From: an uncultured Oscillospiraceae bacterium
GTDB lineage: Bacteria; Bacillota; Clostridia; Oscillospirales; Ruminococcaceae
Length of the DNA stretch: 49,958 nt
Assembly: GCA_910587335.1 (NCBI GenBank)
Contig: CAJUMG010000010.1
Span: 25,480 to 75,437 of the forward strand
Direction of reading: 5' to 3'
The notes under the pieces are model-generated. The model was not told the DNA's origin, did no database searches, and was given only the letters and a program-made list of their open reading frames with translations. Within the stretch, counting starts at the first letter, position 1; every line of letters begins with the position of its first letter. Below are positions 23,596 to 30,998 of the stretch, one piece after another. Made by a program: the position numbers and the translations under genes.

Positions 23596-24972
23596 TTATC
23601 CCTGCGGCTTTTTGAAATAAAATCGCTGTTCCGGCTGCAAAAAATCCCTTGTCGTTTTCTTCACAACGTCGCTTAGGGTGAGCAGCGCCAGAAGATTGGG
23701 AGCGGCCATCAGTCCATTTAGTGTATCGGCGATTCCCCAGACCAGGTCCAATTTTGCCACTGCACCCAAAAAACAGCAGGCAAGAAAGAGAATTCGGTAG
23801 AAAAAAACGGCGTTTTTTCTGTTCGGCATTAGGTAAGCGAGGCTTTGCTCGCCGTAAAAGGACCAGCCGATAATAGCGGCGACCGCGTAGAAAATCAGGG
23901 AAAAGGAGACGATCCTGCCGCCCCAAGGTCCCAAAACCCTTGAAAAAGCGGCAGCGGTCATTCCGGCGCCGGTGAAACCGCCATCTGCCACGCCGGAGGT
24001 GAGAATGACCAAAGCGGTGAGAGTACAGACCACCAATGTATCGGCGAATACCTCAAAAATGCCCCACATACCTTGTGCGGCAGGATGGGCTGAATCCGCC
24101 GCCGCGTGGGCAATGGGTGCGGAACCAAGTCCGGCCTCGTTAGAAAAAATTCCTCTGGAAAATCCAAAGCGGATAGCTTGGGAGACGGTATAGCCGGCGA
24201 CGCCTCCGACAGCGGAAGAAGGGGTAAAGGCCGAAGAAAGGATCAGCCCAAAGGCCCAAGGCAGCCGGTGGGCCTGTAGGATCAATACGGTTAGGGAGCA
24301 AAGCAGATAAGCGAGGGAGAGAAAGGGAATCATAAATTCTGTGACAGCGGCGATTCGGCGGATGCCGCCAATGATGACAAGGCCGATGACCAAAGCGATC
24401 AGAAGGCCGGTCAGCCAAGGGGGAAGGGTCCACAGCTGGGACGCTGCCAAGGAGATGGCATTGGACTGGGTCATATTGCCCACGCCGAGAGAAGCGGCGA
24501 CACACAGGACGCTGAAGATGACGGCCAGTGTTCGAGAGCCGACGCCTTTTTCCATATAGTACATGGGGCCGCCGAAGTAGCCGGAAGCCCCCTTTTGCCG
24601 GTATCGGACCGCCAAAAGAACCTCGGCATACTTTGTCATCATGCCAAAAAAGGCGCTGATCCACATCCAGAAGATGGCGCCGGCGCCGCCTAAAGTCATG
24701 GCGGTGGCGATTCCGGTAATATTTCCAACCCCCATTGTTCCGGCCAAGGCGGTGGACATAGCCTGGAAAGGGGAGATGCCATCCTTTTTTTGGCGGCGGT
24801 TTCTCCCAAGGCTGCCCAGGGTATTGTGGAAGATCAGCGGAATTTTTGTCAGTTGGAGCCAGCCGGTTTTCCAGGTGAACCAGACGCCGACGGCCAAAAA
24901 AAGAACAAGGGTTATCGGACCCCAAACAATCTGGTTGATCGCCTCGTTCATCTGCTCAATCCGCCCATACAT
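23596..24972 (-). CDS. Alanine/glycine:cation symporter (AGCS family)
   Basis: A 458-residue membrane protein with about eleven segments that imports alanine or glycine with sodium or protons. Family motifs: GNITGIATAMTLGGAGAIFWMW near the N-terminal third (seen in part), GGPMYYMEKGVG, and the C-terminal half with SNEAGLGSAPIAHAAA, FEVFADTLVVCTLTALVIL and GWSFYGEQSLAYL. Length is normal. GGAGGGG lies 7 bases before the ATG at 24972. It is preceded on the minus strand by an about 210-base leader with several paired elements, so expression is probably controlled at the RNA level. Confidence 0.94.
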   Translation of the reverse strand: MYGRIEQMNEAINQIVWGPITLVLFLAVGVWFTWKTGWLQLTKIPLIFHNTLGSLGRNRRQKKDGISPFQAMSTALAGTMGVGNITGIATAMTLGGAGAIFWMWISAFFGMMTKYAEVLLAVRYRQKGASGYFGGPMYYMEKGVGSRTLAVIFSVLCVAASLGVGNMTQSNAISLAASQLWTLPPWLTGLLIALVIGLVIIGGIRRIAAVTEFMIPFLSLAYLLCSLTVLILQAHRLPWAFGLILSSAFTPSSAVGGVAGYTVSQAIRFGFSRGIFSNEAGLGSAPIAHAAADSAHPAAQGMWGIFEVFADTLVVCTLTALVILTSGVADGGFTGAGMTAAAFSRVLGPWGGRIVSFSLIFYAVAAIIGWSFYGEQSLAYLMPNRKNAVFFYRILFLACCFLGAVAKLDLVWGIADTLNGLMAAPNLLALLTLSDVVKKTTRDFLQPEQRFYFKKPQG

Positions 24973-25026
24973 AAAAGATCCCCTCCTGACTTTTTACAAG
25001 CTTATGAAAAGTCAAAAAGGGATATG

Positions 25027-25178
25027 AAAAAAGGGCAGGAGAAAGGCCCTGATTATGAAAACCAAGGCCTGGAAGAAAAACCATGAATTTGTTTTGAAGA
25101 GGAAAAGAACAGACTCTCGTTTTAATCAGTAGCGATAAAATCACTGGAGAGAACTGATTCAAAAAGAAGATGTTCTTT
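25027..25178 (-). ncRNA. Candidate structured leader / riboswitch-like element of the AGCS gene
   Basis: Read on the minus strand, AAAGAACA (25171-25178) pairs with TGTTCTTT (25104-25111), closing a domain. Inside, AATCAGT/ACTGATT (25153-25159 with 25124-25130) stacks on AGTGAT/ATCGCT (25140-25145 with 25131-25136). A bulged CTCTC (25147-25151) can pair with GAGAG (25114-25118) outside that stem, which would be a pseudoknot. Downstream, AGGGC/GCCCT (25046-25050 with 25032-25036) plus six T's forms a terminator that competes with AGGCC/GGCCT (25066-25070 with 25044-25048). It does not show the glycine riboswitch core I would expect. Confidence 0.45.
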
Positions 25179-25189
25179 ATTCTGTTTTT

Positions 25190-25218
25190 ATTATACGGGT
25201 AAAATAGGTAAAAAACAA
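25190..25218 (-). promoter_or_regulatory. Promoter of the AGCS gene
   Basis: On the minus strand TTGTTT (25213-25218) and a perfect TATAAT (25190-25195) are spaced by 17 bases. The predicted start near 25183 is just ahead of the folded leader domain. Confidence 0.6.
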
Positions 25219-25266
25219 CGATATTTTTATTACGGTTCATTACAATTTGGTAAAAAAGAGGCGCTA

Positions 25267-25593
25267 TCAGCTGATAAAATCTTCAATCCGGGCGATCAGC
25301 TCCTCGTAATCCTGCACACCAATGCCGTATTGCAGCGCCTGTTGATCGTATTGGGGAAGATTGCGGATGAAAACCTGGAAGATCAGCTCCGGTTCTTCGG
25401 CTTCATTGCCAAAAACGGCCAGGTAGCCGTTATAATCGCGCAGCCAATACTGATATTTTTCCACCGATTCATGGGAAACATTGCTGACAGGATTCTGTGC
25501 TGTCGAATTTGTGTCGGCCAATGACAGAAGAATCCCGGAAATCAACATGGCGCCGGCGACCGACAGAGTGGTAAAACCTAAAAATTTTTTCAT
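25267..25593 (-). CDS. Small membrane-anchored or secreted protein, BofC C-terminal-like
   Basis: A 108-residue protein. One N-terminal hydrophobic segment (about 5-26) acts as anchor or signal, followed by a short Ser/Asn linker and a compact domain with YQYWLRDYNGYLAVFG, FQVFIRNLPQYDQQALQYGI and a C-terminal EELIARIEDFIS. Small anchored proteins with a YxLRDYxGxIAVF pattern occur widely in Clostridia and are sometimes tied to the BofC C-terminal domain; that link is from memory and moderate. In Bacillus BofC restrains a sporulation checkpoint protease. The start at 25593 follows AGGCGGGG by about 6 bases. Confidence 0.65.
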   Translation of the reverse strand: MKKFLGFTTLSVAGAMLISGILLSLADTNSTAQNPVSNVSHESVEKYQYWLRDYNGYLAVFGNEAEEPELIFQVFIRNLPQYDQQALQYGIGVQDYEELIARIEDFIS

Positions 25594-25720
25594 AAACGCC
25601 CCGCCTTTATGCGAAATAGTCGGGATTATTTTGGGCAAAATGGGGAAAAGTATTCATTTTTCCGATTTTACGCATATTTTTCTATTATAAATTTATTAAC
25701 ATTTTCTTTTTAGAGTATGG

Positions 25721-25726
25721 TATAAT
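25721..25726 (+). promoter_or_regulatory. Extended -10 of the penicillin-binding protein gene
   Basis: TGGTATAAT with box 25721-25726; a TTAACA lies 19 bases upstream (25696-25701), a wide spacing. The predicted start near 25733 gives an about 267-base leader. A second TGGTATAAT at 25815-25820 has no clear -35 and falls in a leader stem. Confidence 0.5.
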
Positions 25727-25781
25727 ATAACCTCAGAGAGGCTATTGCAGCAGATTTTTATAGTCTTTTTCACGATAGTCC

Positions 25782-25981
25782 ACTATACCGAACTAAGTGC
25801 GGCGCGCAGGTTGGTATAATGGGTTATCGGCGCAAACGAAGAAGATGGGTTTTCGCTGTCAAAGTGAAAATCTAGCAAGGCTTTCTGTGTGAACAAGCCG
25901 GTTGTTTTGCGTAAAATTTTTTCGGTAGAATTTTGCTGGGACAGCATACCGTTTTGCTTTTCCGACTTGATCGGAAAAGCA
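25782..25981 (+). promoter_or_regulatory. Multi-hairpin leader of the penicillin-binding protein gene
   Basis: Three or four hairpins can be drawn: CCACTATACC with GGTATAATGG (25782-25791 with 25813-25822, one mismatch); TTTTCGCT with AGTGAAAA (about 25852-25870); GTAAAATT with AATTTTGC (about 25911-25936); and a perfect 11-bp stem TGCTTTTCCGA (25955-25965 with 25971-25981) that ends two bases before the AAGGAGG site. The last hairpin could modulate ribosome access. Confidence 0.4.
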
Positions 25982-25999
25982 GCAAGGAGGGACCGCAGA

Positions 26000-28267
26000 A
26001 TGGGCAATGCCCGTAAAAATACGATCCAGAGCCAAAAAGGCGCGGCTGGTCAGGAGACCAGTCTGCCAAAGTCGGCGGGGAAGATTTTAAAGGAGTTAGG
26101 TTCGATCTTCTTACGAACTTTGGCGACGATGTTTTTTGTCATGATTATCACCGGTTGTATTGTGGCCTGTGTGATGACCGTTTATATCGTTGGCTTTTTA
26201 GACGATGAATCGGATTTGGATTTAAACAGTCTGGAAATGAATTACACCAGTATACTATATGTACAAGACAAGTCAACTGGTGAATATGTGGAATTAAACC
26301 GTCTGCACGGGGAAGAGAACCGCATCTGGGTTGATTACGATAAAATTCCCCAGCACTTGATTGACGCGGCCATTGCAGGAGAAGACAAGCGGTTTAAAGA
26401 GCACCAAGGGGTAGACTGGACCCGCACGCTATATGCGACGGTAACCCACTTTTTAAGCGGAGGAACCCAGGGCGGCTCTACCATTACCCAGCAGCTAATC
26501 AAGAATATTACCGGTGAAAAGGATTTCAGCGTTGAAAGAAAAATTAAGGAAATTTTCCGGGCGTTAAGTTTAGAAAAGTCCTGTTCCAAAGACCAGATTA
26601 TGGAGGCGTATCTCAACTCAATTCATTTGGGTTGGAACACCAACGGCGTGCAGGCGGCGGCTAATCTGTATTTTGGAAAGGATGTCAGTCAGCTGAGCAT
26701 TGCGGAGAGCGCGGCGCTGATTGCCATTACCCAAAACCCATCCAAACGGGAGCTTTTTAACCATGAGGAGAACAACCGGGAACGCCGGGAATGGATTTTA
26801 GGTCAGATGCTGGAGCAGGAGTACATCAGCCAGGAAGAATATGACCAGGCGATGAAAGAGCAGATCCGGGCTGTGACCTATGACAATTCCACCGATACGA
26901 AGCAAAAGGCTACGCTGAGTTATTTTGAAGATTACGTTTTGGAAGAGGTTATTCAGGATCTGATGGACAGGTACGGGTACACCTATGAGACGGCTGAGAG
27001 CCGGGTGCTCAAAGGCGGATACCGAATTTATACCACCATGGATAAGGATATTCAGGATTATCTGGATGTGGTCTTTGCGGATCTGGATGCGGAAAATTCG
27101 ATTTTTCCCACCGTTAAAGGCTACAACCTAAAAACCTACAGCTTTGTAGAAGGGCAGCCAGACGCCGCTATGGTGATTATGGAACCGAACGGAAAGCTGG
27201 TGGGGATCGCAGGTGGCCGCGGAGAAAAAGAAGGGGATCGCATTCTGAATCTAGCCACCAGCGGCGTTCGATCTCCAGGTTCTTCGATCAAACCGTTGGC
27301 GGTTTATGGACCGGCTATGGACTTTGATATGATCTATTGGTCCAAAATGTTTGATGATAATCCGGTGGAAAAGGCGGGGGAGAATCCGCAGTTTTCCACT
27401 AACTGGCCGATTAACCATTATGGCGCTTATATGGGGAACGTAACGGTGGATTATGCCATCCGGCGGTCGACCAACACAGTTGCGGTACGGGTGCTACAGC
27501 TTTTGTCGCCGCAGGTTTCCTATGATTTTATGCTCAATCAGCTGCATTTTACAACGTTGGTTGGCACGGGCGCCAACAATGATATTGACCGGGCGCCGTT
27601 AGGTCTGGGATCGTTGACCCGGGGTGTGACGGTGATGGAAATGACCGCTGCATACCAAATTTTTGACAACGGCGGCCTGTACTACGAGCCATACAGCTAT
27701 TCTGTGGTATACGACAGTGAAGGGAATGTCGTGTTAGAGCAAAGTCCCGTACCGCAGCGGGTTATTTCTGAGGATACGGCCGAGGTGATGAACCGGCTTT
27801 TGCAGCGGGTGGTCAACGGACCGATGGGAACCGGCGGCACGGCGAAGTTTGGCGCGATGCCGGTAGCGGGAAAAACCGGTACGACGAGCAACGACGTGGA
27901 CCAATGGTTTATGGGTATGACCCCTTACTACGTTGGCGGTGTTTGGTTTGGCTATTCCAAGGATTCCAACATCCAGATCCGTTACAGCAGTTATCCGCCT
28001 CCCATTATCTGGCGCCGGGTTATGCAGCATATTCACGAAGGCCTAGAGACCAAACAATTCCCGGTCAGTGGCAAGGTGGTTGAGATGACCTACTGTTCTG
28101 ATTCCGGTGAAATTGCCACCGCTGCCTGTCCCAATACGGAAAAGGGCTGGTATAAAGAATCCAATATTCCGGGAACCTGTGTAGAGCATTTGGGCTCGGT
28201 TACGTCTGAACAGGGCTATGTGGGTGTTCGTGATGATGACGATGACGAAGATGATGACGACGATTGA
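26000..28267 (+). CDS. Class A penicillin-binding protein (bifunctional transglycosylase/transpeptidase)
   Basis: A 755-residue membrane protein that polymerises and cross-links peptidoglycan. One transmembrane helix (about 38-63) leads into a GT51 domain with Glu128 in GEDKRF and QGGSTITQQLIKN from residue 157. The transpeptidase domain has the serine nucleophile in S428-S-I-K431, S490-T-N492 and K625-T-G. The C-terminus ends in a run of eleven Asp/Glu residues, which is unusual. The ATG at 26000 has AAGGAGG 9 bases upstream; an in-frame ATG at 25889 lies in the leader and lacks a site. It is transcribed alone. Confidence 0.95.
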   Translation: MGNARKNTIQSQKGAAGQETSLPKSAGKILKELGSIFLRTLATMFFVMIITGCIVACVMTVYIVGFLDDESDLDLNSLEMNYTSILYVQDKSTGEYVELNRLHGEENRIWVDYDKIPQHLIDAAIAGEDKRFKEHQGVDWTRTLYATVTHFLSGGTQGGSTITQQLIKNITGEKDFSVERKIKEIFRALSLEKSCSKDQIMEAYLNSIHLGWNTNGVQAAANLYFGKDVSQLSIAESAALIAITQNPSKRELFNHEENNRERREWILGQMLEQEYISQEEYDQAMKEQIRAVTYDNSTDTKQKATLSYFEDYVLEEVIQDLMDRYGYTYETAESRVLKGGYRIYTTMDKDIQDYLDVVFADLDAENSIFPTVKGYNLKTYSFVEGQPDAAMVIMEPNGKLVGIAGGRGEKEGDRILNLATSGVRSPGSSIKPLAVYGPAMDFDMIYWSKMFDDNPVEKAGENPQFSTNWPINHYGAYMGNVTVDYAIRRSTNTVAVRVLQLLSPQVSYDFMLNQLHFTTLVGTGANNDIDRAPLGLGSLTRGVTVMEMTAAYQIFDNGGLYYEPYSYSVVYDSEGNVVLEQSPVPQRVISEDTAEVMNRLLQRVVNGPMGTGGTAKFGAMPVAGKTGTTSNDVDQWFMGMTPYYVGGVWFGYSKDSNIQIRYSSYPPPIIWRRVMQHIHEGLETKQFPVSGKVVEMTYCSDSGEIATAACPNTEKGWYKESNIPGTCVEHLGSVTSEQGYVGVRDDDDDEDDDDD

Positions 28268-28292
28268 TCCTGCTTTGCCGCTCAAAGCGGGA
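28268..28292 (+). repeat. Hairpin directly after the penicillin-binding protein stop
   Basis: CCTGCTTT (28269-28276) can pair with AAAGCGGG (28284-28291), one G-T pair included. There is no T tract, so it may protect the mRNA end or help the stronger terminator about 80 bases on. Confidence 0.35.
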
Positions 28293-28362
28293 TGACCGCA
28301 AAGATTGTTTAGAAAGCCTGTGCATGACGGGTAAAAAATGAATATCTGCCACCGGGTAGAAA

Positions 28363-28424
28363 AATGCGAAAGCATTCGTTACACATCGTTAGGTCTTTGA
28401 AGATGTGTATACGGATGCTTTTTT
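28363..28424 (+). terminator. Terminator with competing GAAA-loop hairpin, 16 bases before the pnuC-like gene
   Basis: AAAGCATTCGT-ACACATC (28369-28387) pairs with 28402-28421 (GATGTGT, ACG, ATGCTTT), followed by T's, a strong terminator. The same GCATT (28372-28376) can instead close a small hairpin with AATGC (28363-28367) around a GAAA tetraloop. Because the terminator ends only 16 bases before the next start codon, it may end the upstream transcript and also gate the downstream gene. Confidence 0.75.
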
Positions 28425-28440
28425 GTTTGGGGGTATTTTT

Positions 28441-29157
28441 GTGAAAAAGAAAAGGATCAGTTCGGTTTTTTGCGGCTTTACAAAGGGAGAAGTAGCGCTA
28501 TGGGGGCTATCGATACTTTTGGTGATAGTATCCTTTTTGGTTTTTGATGGAGAAGGCTTTTTAACCCTTGCCGCATCCTTAATCGGTGTGACTTCGCTGA
28601 TTTTTAACGCGAAGGGCAATCCTTTCGGGCAGCTTTTAATGGTTGTTTTCAGTGTGCTGTACGGGGTGATCTCCTTTACCTTTTCCTATTATGGGGAGAT
28701 GATTACCTATCTGGGGATGACCGCCCCGATGGCTGTTTTTGCCCTTATATCCTGGGTGAAAAATCCGTATGAAGGGAACCGGGCACAGGTAAAAATAAAC
28801 CGTTTGAATAAAAGGGAAATTGTTTTTATGCTGGTGCTGACGGCGGCTGTCACCTGGATTTTTTACTATATTTTGGCGGCGTTTCACACGGCGAATTTGG
28901 AACTGAGCACCCTTTCTGTAACGACCAGTTTTCTTGCGGTATATCTGACCTTTCGAAGAAGCCGGTTTTTCCCTTTGGCCTATGCGGCAAATGATATTGT
29001 GTTAATCGTCCTATGGATTTTGGCGGCTTTTCATCATCGGGCTTATTTATCGGTGGTGATCTGTTTTATCCTATTTTTTGTCAACGATATTTATGGATTT
29101 ATGAGCTGGCGCCGAATGGAGAAAAAGCAATGGGCGCATGAAAAAATCGGTGTCTAG
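28441..29157 (+). CDS. pnuC: PnuC-type nicotinamide riboside/mononucleotide transporter
   Basis: A 238-residue membrane protein with about seven segments. It ends in NDIYGFMSWRRME, the recognisable PnuC C-terminal signature, and has the LGMTAPMAVFALISWVKNP loop of the family. PnuC proteins let vitamin B3 nucleosides in by facilitated diffusion, followed by phosphorylation in the cell; some relatives carry other vitamins, so the substrate is inferred. The GTG start at 28441 has GGGGG 7 bases upstream; the ATG at 28405 falls inside the terminator stem. No NAD salvage genes are adjacent. Confidence 0.88.
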   Translation: MKKKRISSVFCGFTKGEVALWGLSILLVIVSFLVFDGEGFLTLAASLIGVTSLIFNAKGNPFGQLLMVVFSVLYGVISFTFSYYGEMITYLGMTAPMAVFALISWVKNPYEGNRAQVKINRLNKREIVFMLVLTAAVTWIFYYILAAFHTANLELSTLSVTTSFLAVYLTFRRSRFFPLAYAANDIVLIVLWILAAFHHRAYLSVVICFILFFVNDIYGFMSWRRMEKKQWAHEKIGV

Positions 29158-29164
29158 CGCCTGG

Positions 29165-29208
29165 AAAAAAGATCGTGTGGAGAGACGAGAATCCGCACGG
29201 TCCTTTTT
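29165..29208 (+). terminator. Terminator after the pnuC-like gene
   Basis: A 17-position stem (29165-29181 with 29192-29208, two G-T pairs and one mismatch) ends in five T's, directly after the stop codon. Confidence 0.78.
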
Positions 29209-29261
29209 ATTGTTTGAACCAGAAAAGGGCTCTTAGAATAGAATGTTAGCAAAGTGAAAAA

Positions 29262-29324
29262 GACCAGAGGTCAAACAGCGGCGGCGGACCCGCCAAATAC
29301 CCTGAAACGGGCTGTTCCGCGCCG
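29262..29324 (+). ncRNA. GC-rich structured leader of the ABC importer operon (candidate riboswitch)
   Basis: After a small GACC/GGTC hairpin (29262-29272) comes a possible three-way junction: AACAGC (29274-29279) with GCTGTT (29311-29316) as closing stem, GGCGG (29280-29284) with CCGCC (29290-29294), and a CCC-TGAAAC-GGG arm (29300-29311, its last G shared with the closing stem). An alternative closing stem is CGGCG-CGG with CCGCGCCG (29317-29324). The local GC content stands out from the AT-rich flanks. I do not see TPP, FMN, cobalamin or glycine riboswitch cores. No T tract follows, so control could be at translation. Confidence 0.4.
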
Positions 29325-29393
29325 ATATTACGATTTTCTCTTTCGATCGGATCAAGGAAATATGACAGATTTATGTAACAGGGGGGAATCGAA

Positions 29394-30161
29394 ATGGAGG
29401 AAATTTTAAAAGTCGAACAAATCGCGCAGACCTACCAGGCGGAAAACGGTGAATTGACCGCGCTGGAGAATATCAGCTTTTCGGTAAAAAAAGGTGAATT
29501 TGTCAGCATTGTGGGCCCGAGCGGGTGCGGAAAGTCAACCCTTCTTTCCATTGTGGCGGGAATGATCCGGCCGACATATGGCAGGGTACTTTTACAGGAT
29601 GAACCGATTGAGGGGATTTCCCCGCACATTGGGTATATGCTTCAGCGGGATAATCTATTGGAGTGGCGCAGCATCTACCAAAATGTTTTGTTGGGGCTAG
29701 AGATCCAAAAGAAATTGACAGAAGAGAATAAAGAATACGCTGCCAGTTTACTGAAAGCCTATGATCTATGGGATTTCCGGGATAAATATCCTTCACAGCT
29801 TTCCGGCGGTATGAGGCAGCGGACCGCTCTGATTCGGACGCTGGCAGTTCGGCCGGATGTTTTGCTTTTAGACGAAGCCTTTTCCGCACTGGATTATCAG
29901 ACACGGCTGGCTGTGACCGATGATGTATACCGGATTTTAAAGAGAGAACAGAAAACAACCTTGATGGTGACCCACGATATATCGGAAAGCATTAGCATGT
30001 CCGACCGGATTCTTGTTCTTTCCCGCCGGCCGGCACATATCTCCAGGGTGTTGGAAATCCAGTTTGACAAGCCGGATTTTACGCCGTTACAGCGCCGGGA
30101 GCAGCACCAGTTTCAGGAATATTTCAATATCATATGGAAAGAGCTTGATGTTCATGTATAA
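29394..30161 (+). CDS. ABC transporter ATP-binding protein (SsuB/TauB/ThiZ type)
   Basis: A 255-residue ATPase. Walker A GPSGCGKST, the Q-loop at LQRDNLLEW, signature LSGGMRQR, Walker B VLLLDEAFSALD and H-loop VTHDI are all intact. The type that pairs with a single BPD permease and an NMT1/THI5-like binding protein imports sulfonates, nitrate, pyrimidine precursors or similar small molecules. GGGGGGAA lies before the ATG. The permease gene overlaps its end by eight bases. Confidence 0.94.
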   Translation: MEEILKVEQIAQTYQAENGELTALENISFSVKKGEFVSIVGPSGCGKSTLLSIVAGMIRPTYGRVLLQDEPIEGISPHIGYMLQRDNLLEWRSIYQNVLLGLEIQKKLTEENKEYAASLLKAYDLWDFRDKYPSQLSGGMRQRTALIRTLAVRPDVLLLDEAFSALDYQTRLAVTDDVYRILKREQKTTLMVTHDISESISMSDRILVLSRRPAHISRVLEIQFDKPDFTPLQRREQHQFQEYFNIIWKELDVHV

Positions 30162-30978
30162 CCAAACGGCGGCAATGCCGGTATCAAAGGAACGAGCGGC
30201 CTATCTGCGAAAGCAGAGGCAGAAAAAATACAGGATCCGGGCGGTACAGATTTCGGTTGTGGTTCTTCTGCTGGCGCTGTGGGAGATTTTGGCGAATGTC
30301 GGCGTCATCGACAGCTTTATTATGAGCCAGCCCTCCCGTATGGTGAAAACGCTGTGCAACCTAAGCGAAAACGGACTGCTGACACATCTGGGCGTAACCT
30401 GTTTAGAGACGCTGACCGGCTTTGTGCTCGGGACTGTTCTAGGCGTGGGGTTGGCGGTACTTTTATGGTGGTCGAATACGTTATCCCGCATTTGCGAGCC
30501 CTTTTTGGTGGTGCTTAACGCGCTGCCCAAGATCGCGCTGGGTCCGGTTTTTATTGTTTGGGTAGGGGCCGGCGTTCAGGCGATTATTGTAATGGCGCTG
30601 GCTATTTCCCTAATTGTCACCGTGCTGGAGATGCTCAACGGATTTTTGAGCACCAGCGGGGAAACCATCACCATGGCGCAAACCTTCGGCGCAAGCCGGC
30701 GGCAGGTATTTTCGAAAATTGTAATGCCATCGAACCTGCACACCCTTTTCAACTCGATGAAGGTCAATATTGGCCTTTCACTGGTCGGTGTTATTGCGGG
30801 AGAATTTCTGGTTTCCAAAGCGGGACTGGGATACCTGATTGTATACGGCGGGCAGGTCTTTAAACTGGATTTGGTGATGACCAGCGTTATAATTCTTGCG
30901 GTGGTAGCCGCTTTGCTGTATCAATCGGTGGTATTTGCCGAACGGGCTTTGACCCGCAAAATGAGCCATAAAAACTGA
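30154..30978 (+). CDS. ABC transporter permease (SsuC/ThiX type)
   Basis: A 274-residue inner-membrane subunit with about six segments. The EAA loop that contacts the ATPase is visible around ETITMAQTFGASRRQVFSKI. GGAAAGAG ends 10 bases before the ATG at 30154; another ATG at 30148 is only 4 bases away and less likely. It overlaps the ATPase gene, indicating translational coupling, and is followed by the binding protein gene. Confidence 0.93.
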   Translation: MYNQTAAMPVSKERAAYLRKQRQKKYRIRAVQISVVVLLLALWEILANVGVIDSFIMSQPSRMVKTLCNLSENGLLTHLGVTCLETLTGFVLGTVLGVGLAVLLWWSNTLSRICEPFLVVLNALPKIALGPVFIVWVGAGVQAIIVMALAISLIVTVLEMLNGFLSTSGETITMAQTFGASRRQVFSKIVMPSNLHTLFNSMKVNIGLSLVGVIAGEFLVSKAGLGYLIVYGGQVFKLDLVMTSVIILAVVAALLYQSVVFAERALTRKMSHKN

Positions 30979-30998
30979 TTTTAGAAGGGAGCAACATG

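Noticed and set aside
24973..25266. Glycine riboswitch or T-box before the AGCS gene
   Set aside because: I find neither the glycine aptamer core nor the AGGGTGGNACCGCG T-box sequence; listed instead as an unassigned structured leader.
29220..29393. TPP riboswitch before the thiamine-type ABC importer
   Set aside because: The conserved CUGAGA and ACCUGAUCUGGAU-type blocks are missing.
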